DNA from: Terriglobia bacterium
GTDB lineage: Bacteria; Acidobacteriota; Terriglobia; UBA7540
Direction: 5' to 3'
DNA: 6,338 nt
Assembly: GCA_020072905.1 (NCBI GenBank)
Contig: JAIQGB010000340.1
Span: 1 to 6,338, forward strand
Each line of letters begins with the position of its first letter. Positions within the stretch are counted from its first letter, which is position 1. Below are positions 1 through 6,338 of the stretch, one piece after another. The notes beneath the pieces were generated by a model. It had not been told where the DNA came from. It did not search any database and was given only the letters and a program-made list of their open reading frames with translations. A program made the translations under genes and the position numbers.

Positions 1-157
1 GCTGCGTCAGCCGCCTCCGCTTGATGATTTCGGCAACTTCCGTGACTAATCGCGCCTTGATCTCAACTTCTCGGCTTTCGGCAAACCCGAGGTCAGAGTA
101 AACGCTCCCCACAGCTTCCTCAACCGAAATTCCGTTGATTACACGCTTCTTGCTCAT
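1..157 (-). CDS. XRE-family antitoxin of a HigBA/RelE-type module (partial, C-terminus beyond window)
   Basis: This is the N-terminal 52 residues of an antitoxin; the rest lies beyond the left edge. The reading starts MSKKRVINGISVEEAV and continues through a SDLGF segment to EIIKRRRLTQ. That ending matches the first helix of a Cro/C1-type helix-turn-helix, in which 'LTQ' normally leads into 'AEAA..LG'. A short N-terminal tail with 'DLG' before the HTH is typical of XRE antitoxins encoded just downstream of Gp49-like (PF05973) toxins. In that family the antitoxin binds the toxin and represses the operon through its HTH; here this is inferred. The ATG at 157 overlaps the TGA of the toxin gene (ATGA), so translation is probably coupled. 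The recognition helix cannot be seen, so the DNA-binding domain is only partly supported. Confidence 0.8.
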   Translation of the reverse strand, partial: MSKKRVINGISVEEAVGSVYSDLGFAESREVEIKARLVTEVAEIIKRRRLTQ

Positions 158-585
158 GACTCCAAATCCCTAGCGAACTGCTCGGCCGCCTTTAGCCTCT
201 GACGGATCAAGTCCAGGTCGGCTTTTGGCGTCGCGCGGCCCCGCTTCGACCTCTTTTGAAACACGTGGAGGACGAACACCTTGCCAGCGAGGCGCACTGT
301 GTAGACCGCGCGAAACGTGTCGCCTCGCCAATCCTCCACGACCTCCAGCACACCTGCTGAACCGAATCCCCTGAGCGGCTTGGCTTGCTCGTGCTTCTTG
401 CCGATCTGGGCCAAGTAAAGCGCGTAGCCGAAGACGTCCACAACCTCTTCCGGCAGGGCCAGCAAATCCTGCTTACTACTCCCGACCCAATAGAGCGGCT
501 TCAGCCCCGGTGGCTCCACCACCCTCCTGATTATATACCCACATTGATATAAGTTGTAGCCGCTTTCCGCGCTGAGCCGGTTCAT
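154..585 (-). CDS. RelE/HigB-like toxin (phage-derived Gp49-like family, PF05973)
   Basis: Toxin of a type II toxin-antitoxin pair; family members are usually ribosome-dependent or ribosome-associated mRNA interferases. The core runs from KPLYWVGSSKQDL (residues 29-41) through GYALYLAQIG (53-62), KPLRGFGSAGVLEVVED (69-85), FRAVYTVRLAGKVFVLHVFQKRSK (91-114) and a C-terminal LIRQRLKAAEQ helix. This order is diagnostic of Gp49-like toxins. Basic residues R92, R98, K111 and R112 are candidates for RNA contact. The 143-residue reading from ATG 585 has a ~28-residue N-terminal extension that most relatives lack, and that ATG has no good ribosome binding site. GTG codons at 522 and 519 follow an AGGAGG (528-523) directly and would give a standard ~120-residue protein beginning near VEPPGLKPLYW, so the real start is uncertain. 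The toxin-first gene order and 4-base overlap with the antitoxin fit a higBA-type operon. Confidence 0.85.
   Translation of the reverse strand: MNRLSAESGYNLYQCGYIIRRVVEPPGLKPLYWVGSSKQDLLALPEEVVDVFGYALYLAQIGKKHEQAKPLRGFGSAGVLEVVEDWRGDTFRAVYTVRLAGKVFVLHVFQKRSKRGRATPKADLDLIRQRLKAAEQFARDLES
523..535 (-). promoter_or_regulatory. TATAAT box abutting an AGGAGG Shine-Dalgarno in the toxin 5' region
   Basis: On the minus strand, a perfect TATAAT (535-530) is followed after one base by AGGAGG (528-523) and then two in-frame GTG codons (522 and 519). A -35 box at the usual distance is poor (TACAAC). If the TATAAT is a real -10, transcription would begin at about the GTG codons and give a leaderless or near-leaderless toxin mRNA. 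If AGGAGG is instead a ribosome binding site, its spacing to the GTGs (0 or 3 bases) is shorter than normal. The two readings conflict, so only one of the elements is likely to be used. Confidence 0.35.
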
Positions 586-636
586 TGGGGGCTAGATCGG
601 CCCTCGCCGGAAGAGCACGAGCGGGCAAAGACTGAC

Positions 637-648
637 CGCCTAAAGGCG
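637..648 (-). terminator. Weak hairpin downstream of mdh, possible terminator
   Basis: A small stem (CGCC/GGCG, extendable by one T-A pair, 2-4 base loop) begins a few bases after the mdh TAG. The following transcript has only a short interrupted T stretch (GTCAGTCTTT), so it is not a convincing intrinsic terminator. It lies in the 66-base gap between mdh and the toxin ATG, where a transcription break would be expected. Confidence 0.25.
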
Positions 649-651
649 CAG

Positions 652-1578
652 CTAAACCTTGATGATATCCACCAGCTCTTTGACCGCCGCGGCGGACTTG
701 TTAAGCGCGGCCTTCTCTTCGGCGGTCAGCTTGATTTCGATGATCTGCTCGATGCCTTTCGCGCCGAGTTTGACGGGCACGCCGACAAACAATCCCTTGA
801 TTCCGTACTCGCCTTCGAGATACGCCGCGCAGGGCAGAATCTTCTTGCGGTCATTGAAGATGGCATCCGCCATCTGCGCGACGGCGGCGGAAGGTGCGTA
901 GTAGGCACTTCCGGTCTTGAGCAGGTTGACGATTTCGCCGCCGCCTTTGGCGGTGCGCGTGATGATTTTGTCGAGCTGTTCCTTGGGCATCAGATCGGCG
1001 ATGGGAATCCCGGCGACCGTCGTGTAACTCGGCACCGGAACCATGGTATCGCCGTGGCCGCCCAGCACGAGCCCCTGGACATCTTGCACGGACACGTTCA
1101 GTGCCTCGGCGATGAAGGTCCGATAGCGCGCCGTATCGAGCACGCCCGCCATGCCCATGACGCGATTCTTCGGAAAGCCGCTCACCTTGTACGCCGTCTG
1201 CGCCATGGCGTCGAGCGGGTTGGTGACGATAATGAGAATGCTCTGCGGCGAGTGTTTCACCACCTGCTCCGTCGTGGCCTTGACCACATCGAAGTTGGCC
1301 TTGAGCAAGTCGTCGCGGCTCATGCCGGGCTTGCGCGGGAAGCCGGCCGTGATCACCACGAGGTCGGAATTCGCCGTATCGGCGTAGTCGTTGGTTCCCT
1401 TGATTTTGACGTCGTAGCCTTCGATGGGGCCGGATTCGAGCAAGTCCAGCCCTTTGCCTTGCGGAATACCTTCCAGGATGTCGATGAGGACGATATCTCC
1501 AAGTTGTTTGTCGGCGAGCCGGTGGGCCAGCGTTGCGCCTACATTGCCCGATCCCACCACCGTGATTTTTTTCCGCAT
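652..1578 (-). CDS. mdh: Malate dehydrogenase (NAD-dependent, LDH-like type)
   Basis: Cytoplasmic TCA-cycle enzyme that oxidises malate to oxaloacetate with NAD+. The 308 residues match the usual length of the LDH-like bacterial MDH group. The N-terminal Rossmann fold has GSGNVG at 9-14 and Asp33 at the end of the second strand, which binds the adenosine ribose and favours NAD over NADP. The mobile loop AGFPRKPGMSR (78-88) carries Arg82 and Arg88. Arg82, where lactate dehydrogenases have Gln, marks malate rather than lactate specificity. Other visible residues are TNP (119-121), Asp148 and Arg151 in GVLDTARYR, and the catalytic His175 in GGHGDTMVP. The ATG is preceded by a GAGGGGG ribosome binding site at good spacing. 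It lies 54 bases after the icd stop on the same strand, so co-transcription with icd is plausible. The sequence before its ribosome binding site belongs to the repeat-like tract that ends icd. Confidence 0.96.
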   Translation of the reverse strand: MRKKITVVGSGNVGATLAHRLADKQLGDIVLIDILEGIPQGKGLDLLESGPIEGYDVKIKGTNDYADTANSDLVVITAGFPRKPGMSRDDLLKANFDVVKATTEQVVKHSPQSILIIVTNPLDAMAQTAYKVSGFPKNRVMGMAGVLDTARYRTFIAEALNVSVQDVQGLVLGGHGDTMVPVPSYTTVAGIPIADLMPKEQLDKIITRTAKGGGEIVNLLKTGSAYYAPSAAVAQMADAIFNDRKKILPCAAYLEGEYGIKGLFVGVPVKLGAKGIEQIIEIKLTAEEKAALNKSAAAVKELVDIIKV

Positions 1579-1632
1579 GAGTCCCCCTCAATGTGCCGTC
1601 GATTTTTTTATCAACCCAACTTGCGAGACACG

Positions 1633-2997
<1,365 letters not shown>

Positions 2998-3075
2998 GGG
3001 CGAAATAACCCTCCGTTTATTGATTTCATGCCCTTTTGGGCAATTCCGTGGCCAGAAAGCCTGATCTTGCACCCC

Positions 3076-3098
3076 CGTACGTTACATAATGTCGTACG
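3076..3098. promoter_or_regulatory. CGTACG-flanked dyad upstream of icd, candidate operator
   Basis: Two copies of the self-complementary hexamer CGTACG (3076-3081 and 3093-3098) flank an 11-base AT-rich core that contains ACAT-A-ATGT. The arrangement is an imperfect dyad about 80-100 bases before the icd start, where a regulator binding site or promoter could lie. I see no clear -35/-10 pair around it, so its role is inferred from symmetry and position only. Confidence 0.35.
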
Positions 3099-3131
3099 CC
3101 GATGGGCACTTGCGACAGCGACATTGTGTTG

Positions 3132-3167
3132 GTGTCCGTCTGGGCAGGATGGCCTCCCACCGGACAC
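3132..3167 (-). other. Strong hairpin between acnA and icd
   Basis: GTGTCCG (3132-3138) and CGGACAC (3161-3167) form a 7-bp stem. The enclosed segment can pair further through GGG/CCC and AGG/CCT around a small loop, with a bulged base. It lies just after the acnA TGA. No T-run follows it on the minus strand, so it is not a standard intrinsic terminator. It could stabilise the acnA 3' end, partially attenuate read-through into icd, or be processed. A smaller hairpin, GCTCC-GT-GGAGC, lies between it and the stop codon. Confidence 0.5.
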
Positions 3168-3189
3168 TTGGGCCGCTCCACGGAGCCGC

Positions 3190-5907
3190 TCAAGCACTTT
3201 TCAACAGGGCGCGCAGTACCGTGGGAAGGATTCCTCCGTTGCGGTAATAATTCACTTCCACTGCCGAGTCGAGCCGGACGACTGCCCTGAATTCCCGGCA
3301 CTTGCCGCCTGCATTCGCTGCCGTGACCGTCACCTCTGAGCGAGGCTTGACCGCGTCGCTGAGGCCGACGACTCCGAAAACTTCCTGACCTGTCAGGCCG
3401 AGGGCCGCGGCGTTCTGCCCTTCCTGGAATTGCAGTGGCAGCACGCCCATTCCCACCAGATTGCTGCGATGGATGCGCTCAAAGCTTTCCGCCAGCGCCG
3501 CCTTGATGCCGAGCAGCAGCGTGCCTTTGGCGGCCCAATCCCGCGATGACCCCGAACCGTATTCCTTCCCCGCCACCACAATCAGCGGAACGCCTTCAGC
3601 GCGATAGCGCATTGCGGCATCGTAAATCGCCATGCGCTCGCCATCCGGGAAGTGGGCGGTGACGCCGCCTTCGGTTCCGGGCAACAGCAGGTTCTTGAGG
3701 CGAATGTTGGCAAATGTGCCGCGCACCATGACCCGGTCGTTGCCACGCCGCGAGCCGAACGAGTTGAAGTCCCGTTTCGTCATGCCGCGTTCAATCAAAT
3801 AGCGGCCCGCCGGACCGTCCTCGGGAATGTCGCCGGCGGGCGAAATGTGGTACGTGGTAATCGAATCGCCGAGCAGAGCCAGAACGCGCGCGCCGCGGAT
3901 TTCTCCGATGGGTGAGGGTTCGCGCGACATTTCGACGAAGAACGGCGGCTCCTGAATGTAGGTGGAATCATCCCGCCACGCGTAAAGCGCGCCTCCGGCC
4001 ACCGGAATCGCATTCCATGTCGGGTTGCCGTCCCACACGTTCCCGTACGATTTGCGAAACATCTCGGGCCGCACGGCGCGGGTCATGGTTTCCGCAATCT
4101 CTTCCTGCGAAGGCCAGATATCACGCAGGAAGACAGGTTTTCCGCTGCGATCCTTGCCCAGAGGCTCGTTCACGAGGTCCTTGTCCACACTCCCGGCGAG
4201 CGCATAAGCCACGACGAGCGGCGGCGAGGCAAGGTAATTTGCGCGCACAAGCGGATGCACGCGCCCTTCGAAGTTGCGATTGCCGGAAAGTACGGCGGCC
4301 GCTACAAGCTTTCCCTCCGCGATAGCTTTCGCCACCGGCTCCGGCAGCGGGCCGCTGTTGCCGATGCAGGTGGTACAGCCATAGCCCACCAGGTCGAAGC
4401 GCAGCGCGGCCAGCGGCTCAAGCAGCCCGGATTCCTTCAAATACTCCGTTACAACCTTCGAACCCGGCGCGAGGCTCGTCTTGACGTAGGGCGGAACTTG
4501 CAGGCCGCGCTCGGCAGCTTTCTTGGCCACCAGCCCGGCGGCCAGCATCACGGATGGATTTGAAGTGTTCGTGCAGGAGGTGATGGCGGCGATGACGACC
4601 GCGCCATGGCCAACCTGCGCCCGTGTGCCGTTGAACTGTACTTGAGCCGAGCTTTCCAGCTCTTCAGCCGATAAGCCAAATCCCCGCTCTTTGACCGGCG
4701 CGCTCAGTGCGCGGCGGAATGCGCTCTGCATCTCCGCCAGCGGCACGCGGTCCTGCGGGCGCTTGGGCCCCGCCAAGCTGGGTTGGACGTTGGCAAGGTC
4801 CAACTCCAACGTGTCGCTGAATTCAGGGTCGGGTGTCTGATCGGTTCGGAAGAGTCCCTGCTCCTTCGTGTAGCGCTCCACGCGGTCAATTTCTTCGTCG
4901 GTCCGTCCCGTTTGTCGCATGTAGCGCAGCGTTTCGGCATCGACAGGGAAGAACCCCATCGTCGCGCCGTATTCGGGCGACATGTTGGCGACAGTGGCGC
5001 GGTCGGCAAGCGTCATCTGCGAAAGCCCCGGACCGAAGAACTCCACAAACTTGTCCACCACGCCTTTTTTGCGCAGCATCTCGGTAACAGTGAGCACGAG
5101 ATCGGTGGCCGTCACGCCTTCGCGCAACCGGCCGTGGAGCTTGAAACCCACCACTTTAGGCGTGAGGAAGTAGTACGGTTGGCCGAGCATTGCCGCCTCG
5201 GCCTCGATCCCACCCACACCCCAGCCCAGCACGCCAAGCCCGTTGATCATCGTGGTGTGGGAATCGGTGCCGACGAGCGTGTCGGGGAACAAAATGGTTT
5301 CGCCATCCTCCTGGCGCGCCAGCACAACCTTGGCAAGGAATTCCAGATTGACCTGATGGACGATGCCCGTTGCGGGGGGAACAACGCGGAAATTCGCGAA
5401 GGCTTTCTGACCCCAGCGTAGGAATCCGTAGCGTTCGCGGTTGCGGTCGAATTCAATCTCTGCGTTGCGCTGCAAGGCCTGGGGAGTCCCGAAGACGTCG
5501 ACTTGCACCGAGTGGTCGATCACCAAATCGACTGGGACAAGCGGATTGATCTTCGCCGGGTCGCCGCCCAAGCGCTGCATGGCACTGCGCATTGCGGCCA
5601 GATCCACCACTGCGGGGACGCCGGTAAAATCCTGCAAAATGACGCGCGCGGGCTTGAAGGGGACTTCGCGGGCGGCAGGCGACGCGGCATTCCAGCCGGC
5701 GAGTGCTGCCACATCATCCTCATGGACCAGAAAGCCGTCGCAGTTGCGGAGAACAGCTTCCAAAAGAACTTTGATCGAGAATGGCAGGCGAGAGAGTGAG
5801 CCCAAACCCGCCTTCTCCAAGCGGTCGAGGCGATAGATCGCCGCCCGGCCGCCGTGCCCCTCAAGCGTGGCGCGGGCGCCAAAGGCATCCTTCCGGTTGG
5901 TCTGCAT
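3190..5907 (-). CDS. acnA: Aconitate hydratase A (aconitase)
   Basis: Cytoplasmic [4Fe-4S] enzyme that interconverts citrate and isocitrate through cis-aconitate. The 905 residues match the AcnA/IRP1 subfamily. Cluster ligands are Cys445 (TSCTNTSNP) and Cys511/Cys514 (GYGCTTCIG). Other conserved blocks, in order, are LQDFTGVPAVVDLAAMR (91-107), DHSVQVD (131-137), GTDSHTTMINGLGVLGWGVGG (213-233), NMSPEYGATMGFFPVD (308-323) and SGNRNFEGR (541-549, active-site arginines). The swivelling C-terminal domain has NSFGSRRGN, RGTFANIR and AGKEYGSGSSRDWAAKG with the Ser-Ser-Arg triplet at 787-789. One oddity is residue 686: the loop reads GDSITTYHISPAG where the family has TTDHIS, and a single base change (GAC to TAC) would explain it. 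The ATG at 5907 has a GGGGG ribosome binding site ~8 bases upstream. icd follows 192 bases downstream on the same strand. Confidence 0.97.
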   Translation of the reverse strand: MQTNRKDAFGARATLEGHGGRAAIYRLDRLEKAGLGSLSRLPFSIKVLLEAVLRNCDGFLVHEDDVAALAGWNAASPAAREVPFKPARVILQDFTGVPAVVDLAAMRSAMQRLGGDPAKINPLVPVDLVIDHSVQVDVFGTPQALQRNAEIEFDRNRERYGFLRWGQKAFANFRVVPPATGIVHQVNLEFLAKVVLARQEDGETILFPDTLVGTDSHTTMINGLGVLGWGVGGIEAEAAMLGQPYYFLTPKVVGFKLHGRLREGVTATDLVLTVTEMLRKKGVVDKFVEFFGPGLSQMTLADRATVANMSPEYGATMGFFPVDAETLRYMRQTGRTDEEIDRVERYTKEQGLFRTDQTPDPEFSDTLELDLANVQPSLAGPKRPQDRVPLAEMQSAFRRALSAPVKERGFGLSAEELESSAQVQFNGTRAQVGHGAVVIAAITSCTNTSNPSVMLAAGLVAKKAAERGLQVPPYVKTSLAPGSKVVTEYLKESGLLEPLAALRFDLVGYGCTTCIGNSGPLPEPVAKAIAEGKLVAAAVLSGNRNFEGRVHPLVRANYLASPPLVVAYALAGSVDKDLVNEPLGKDRSGKPVFLRDIWPSQEEIAETMTRAVRPEMFRKSYGNVWDGNPTWNAIPVAGGALYAWRDDSTYIQEPPFFVEMSREPSPIGEIRGARVLALLGDSITTYHISPAGDIPEDGPAGRYLIERGMTKRDFNSFGSRRGNDRVMVRGTFANIRLKNLLLPGTEGGVTAHFPDGERMAIYDAAMRYRAEGVPLIVVAGKEYGSGSSRDWAAKGTLLLGIKAALAESFERIHRSNLVGMGVLPLQFQEGQNAAALGLTGQEVFGVVGLSDAVKPRSEVTVTAANAGGKCREFRAVVRLDSAVEVNYYRNGGILPTVLRALLKSA

Positions 5908-5980
5908 GGCTTGCTACCCCCAAGGAAAACTCCAGAAGCCGACACACAGTGGGGCTCGTTTCCAGAATGATGACCAGTCA

Positions 5981-6008
5981 AGATAACACTCGCTCTGCAG
6001 GCTTTCAA
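5981..6008 (-). promoter_or_regulatory. Weak candidate acnA promoter
   Basis: TTGAAA (6008-6003) stands 16 bases before TTATCT (5986-5981), which is preceded by TGT as in extended -10 elements. The -10 match is poor. It is ~75 bases upstream of the acnA ATG and next to the TGACCAGTCA dyad. Other pairings are nearly as good. Confidence 0.25.
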
Positions 6009-6051
6009 GGCATTAACGCCCGTCGGCACTGCCTGGCAATCCTGTTGAAAG
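6002..6051. repeat. Inverted repeat with inner hairpins
   Basis: CTTTCAA (6002-6008) and TTGAAAG (6045-6051) are exact inverted copies 36 bases apart. Between them, TGCC-T-GGCA (6030-6038) and GGC/GCC around ATTAAC can form smaller stems, giving a branched fold. One arm includes the TTGAAA that could be an acnA -35 box. This could be a regulatory structure or the remnant of a small repeat, or it may be chance. Confidence 0.3.
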
Positions 6052-6189
6052 TTGGATCGAGGGTGCTCCGGATCACGATGGACTTCTCAGGTGCGCTACT
6101 GCTCACGCGCCAAAACAAAACAACCGAGGTCCTCCACCGCCGGCCCGCGCAGGATTCATCCATCAGCAGTTCCGCCCTCTCAACCTTTC

Positions 6190-6219
6190 TTGACGGCAAC
6201 TCGAGTCAGGGCTTAAGCT
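6190..6219 (+). promoter_or_regulatory. Weak candidate promoter for the plus-strand gene
   Basis: TTGACG (6190-6195) matches a -35 box at five of six positions. After 18 bases TAAGCT (6214-6219) keeps only the T, A and final T of a -10 box. It would start transcription ~50 bases before the ATG at 6277. The weak -10 leaves this uncertain. Confidence 0.25.
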
Positions 6220-6276
6220 TCGGCTTCGCCTGCGTCTTCGCGGGCGTCGACTGCTGGAGCACGGACCCTCAGAATC

Positions 6277-6338
6277 ATGACCAAGCTCTCGTCGTTCCGG
6301 AAGCCGTTGCTGGCCGTCTTGGCGACGCTCTTTGCCGC
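6277..6338 (+). CDS. N-terminus of an exported or membrane protein (partial)
   Basis: Only 20 codons are in the window. They read as a signal peptide or membrane anchor: MTKLSSFRK is a basic n-region, and PLLAVLATLFA starts a hydrophobic core that runs into the edge. An in-frame TAA at 6214 bounds the frame upstream, and no earlier ATG/GTG/TTG lies in frame, so the ATG at 6277 is the natural start. The ribosome binding site is weak (a GGAG lies ~18 bases away). It is divergent from acnA. The mature protein is not visible, so no function can be given. Confidence 0.6.
   Translation, partial: MTKLSSFRKPLLAVLATLFA

Larger units (their letters stand above)
5908..6276. other. Divergent intergenic region between acnA and a plus-strand gene
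   Basis: No convincing gene lies here; short open frames on either strand have no ribosome binding site or recognisable family. On the acnA side there is a TGAC-CA-GTCA dyad (5971-5980). The 7-mer TCCAGAA appears twice exactly 30 bases apart (5931-5937 and 5961-5967). The region should contain both promoters, but I cannot fix either with confidence. Confidence 0.6.

Noticed and set aside
1607..1613. T7 run on the plus strand as a terminator
   Set aside because: No stable hairpin precedes it on the plus strand, and no plus-strand gene ends nearby.
2998..3072. Extension of icd to the ATG at 3072
   Set aside because: It adds 25 residues absent from the family (MQDQAFWPRN...), whereas MAEFNG at 2997 matches the normal start and has GGAGGG upstream.
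6035..6048. Possible sigma-54 promoter (TGGCA...TTGA)
   Set aside because: The required GC dinucleotide at -12 is GA here, so the essential GG-N10-GC pattern is not met.
6005..6199. A 64-codon minus-strand frame upstream of acnA
   Set aside because: It has no family resemblance and no ribosome binding site, and it is Arg-rich as expected of non-coding GC-rich DNA.

Overview
The window carries three tricarboxylic acid cycle genes on the minus strand: aconitase (acnA), NADP-type isocitrate dehydrogenase (icd) and malate dehydrogenase (mdh), in that transcriptional order. A RelE/HigB-like toxin gene and the start of its XRE-family antitoxin gene follow them. At the far right, a plus-strand gene for an exported or membrane protein begins and runs off the window. 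The DNA is fairly GC-rich, genes are moderately spaced, and the aconitase, isocitrate dehydrogenase and malate dehydrogenase are of the kinds I associate with Acidobacteriota or similar soil bacteria. That placement is an inference from protein style, not a search result.

Layout from high to low coordinates. The last ~60 bases hold the N-terminal signal-like segment of a plus-strand gene. About 370 bases of non-coding DNA (5908-6276) separate it from the divergent acnA and should hold both promoters. acnA (5907-3190) is full length with its [4Fe-4S] cysteines, but it has Tyr in place of Asp in the normally invariant TTDHIS loop. A 192-base gap (2998-3189) contains a strong hairpin and a CGTACG-flanked dyad. 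icd (2997-1633) follows and is normal through residue ~418, where homology stops abruptly. The last ~48 residues of the family, including two NADP-phosphate-binding residues, are replaced by ~36 unrelated residues. The replacing DNA (about 1743-1585) is rich in small hairpins and looks like a short structured repeat that also forms the icd-mdh junction. mdh (1578-652) is intact. The toxin gene (585-154) overlaps the antitoxin start by 4 bases (ATGA), and the antitoxin is cut by the left window edge.

Together acnA, icd and mdh would convert citrate to 2-oxoglutarate and malate to oxaloacetate, and they may be partly co-transcribed. The toxin-antitoxin pair is an independent accessory module. 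I found no wholly new system. The most unusual features are the icd 3' end replaced by a repeat-like element and the aconitase active-site-loop substitution.
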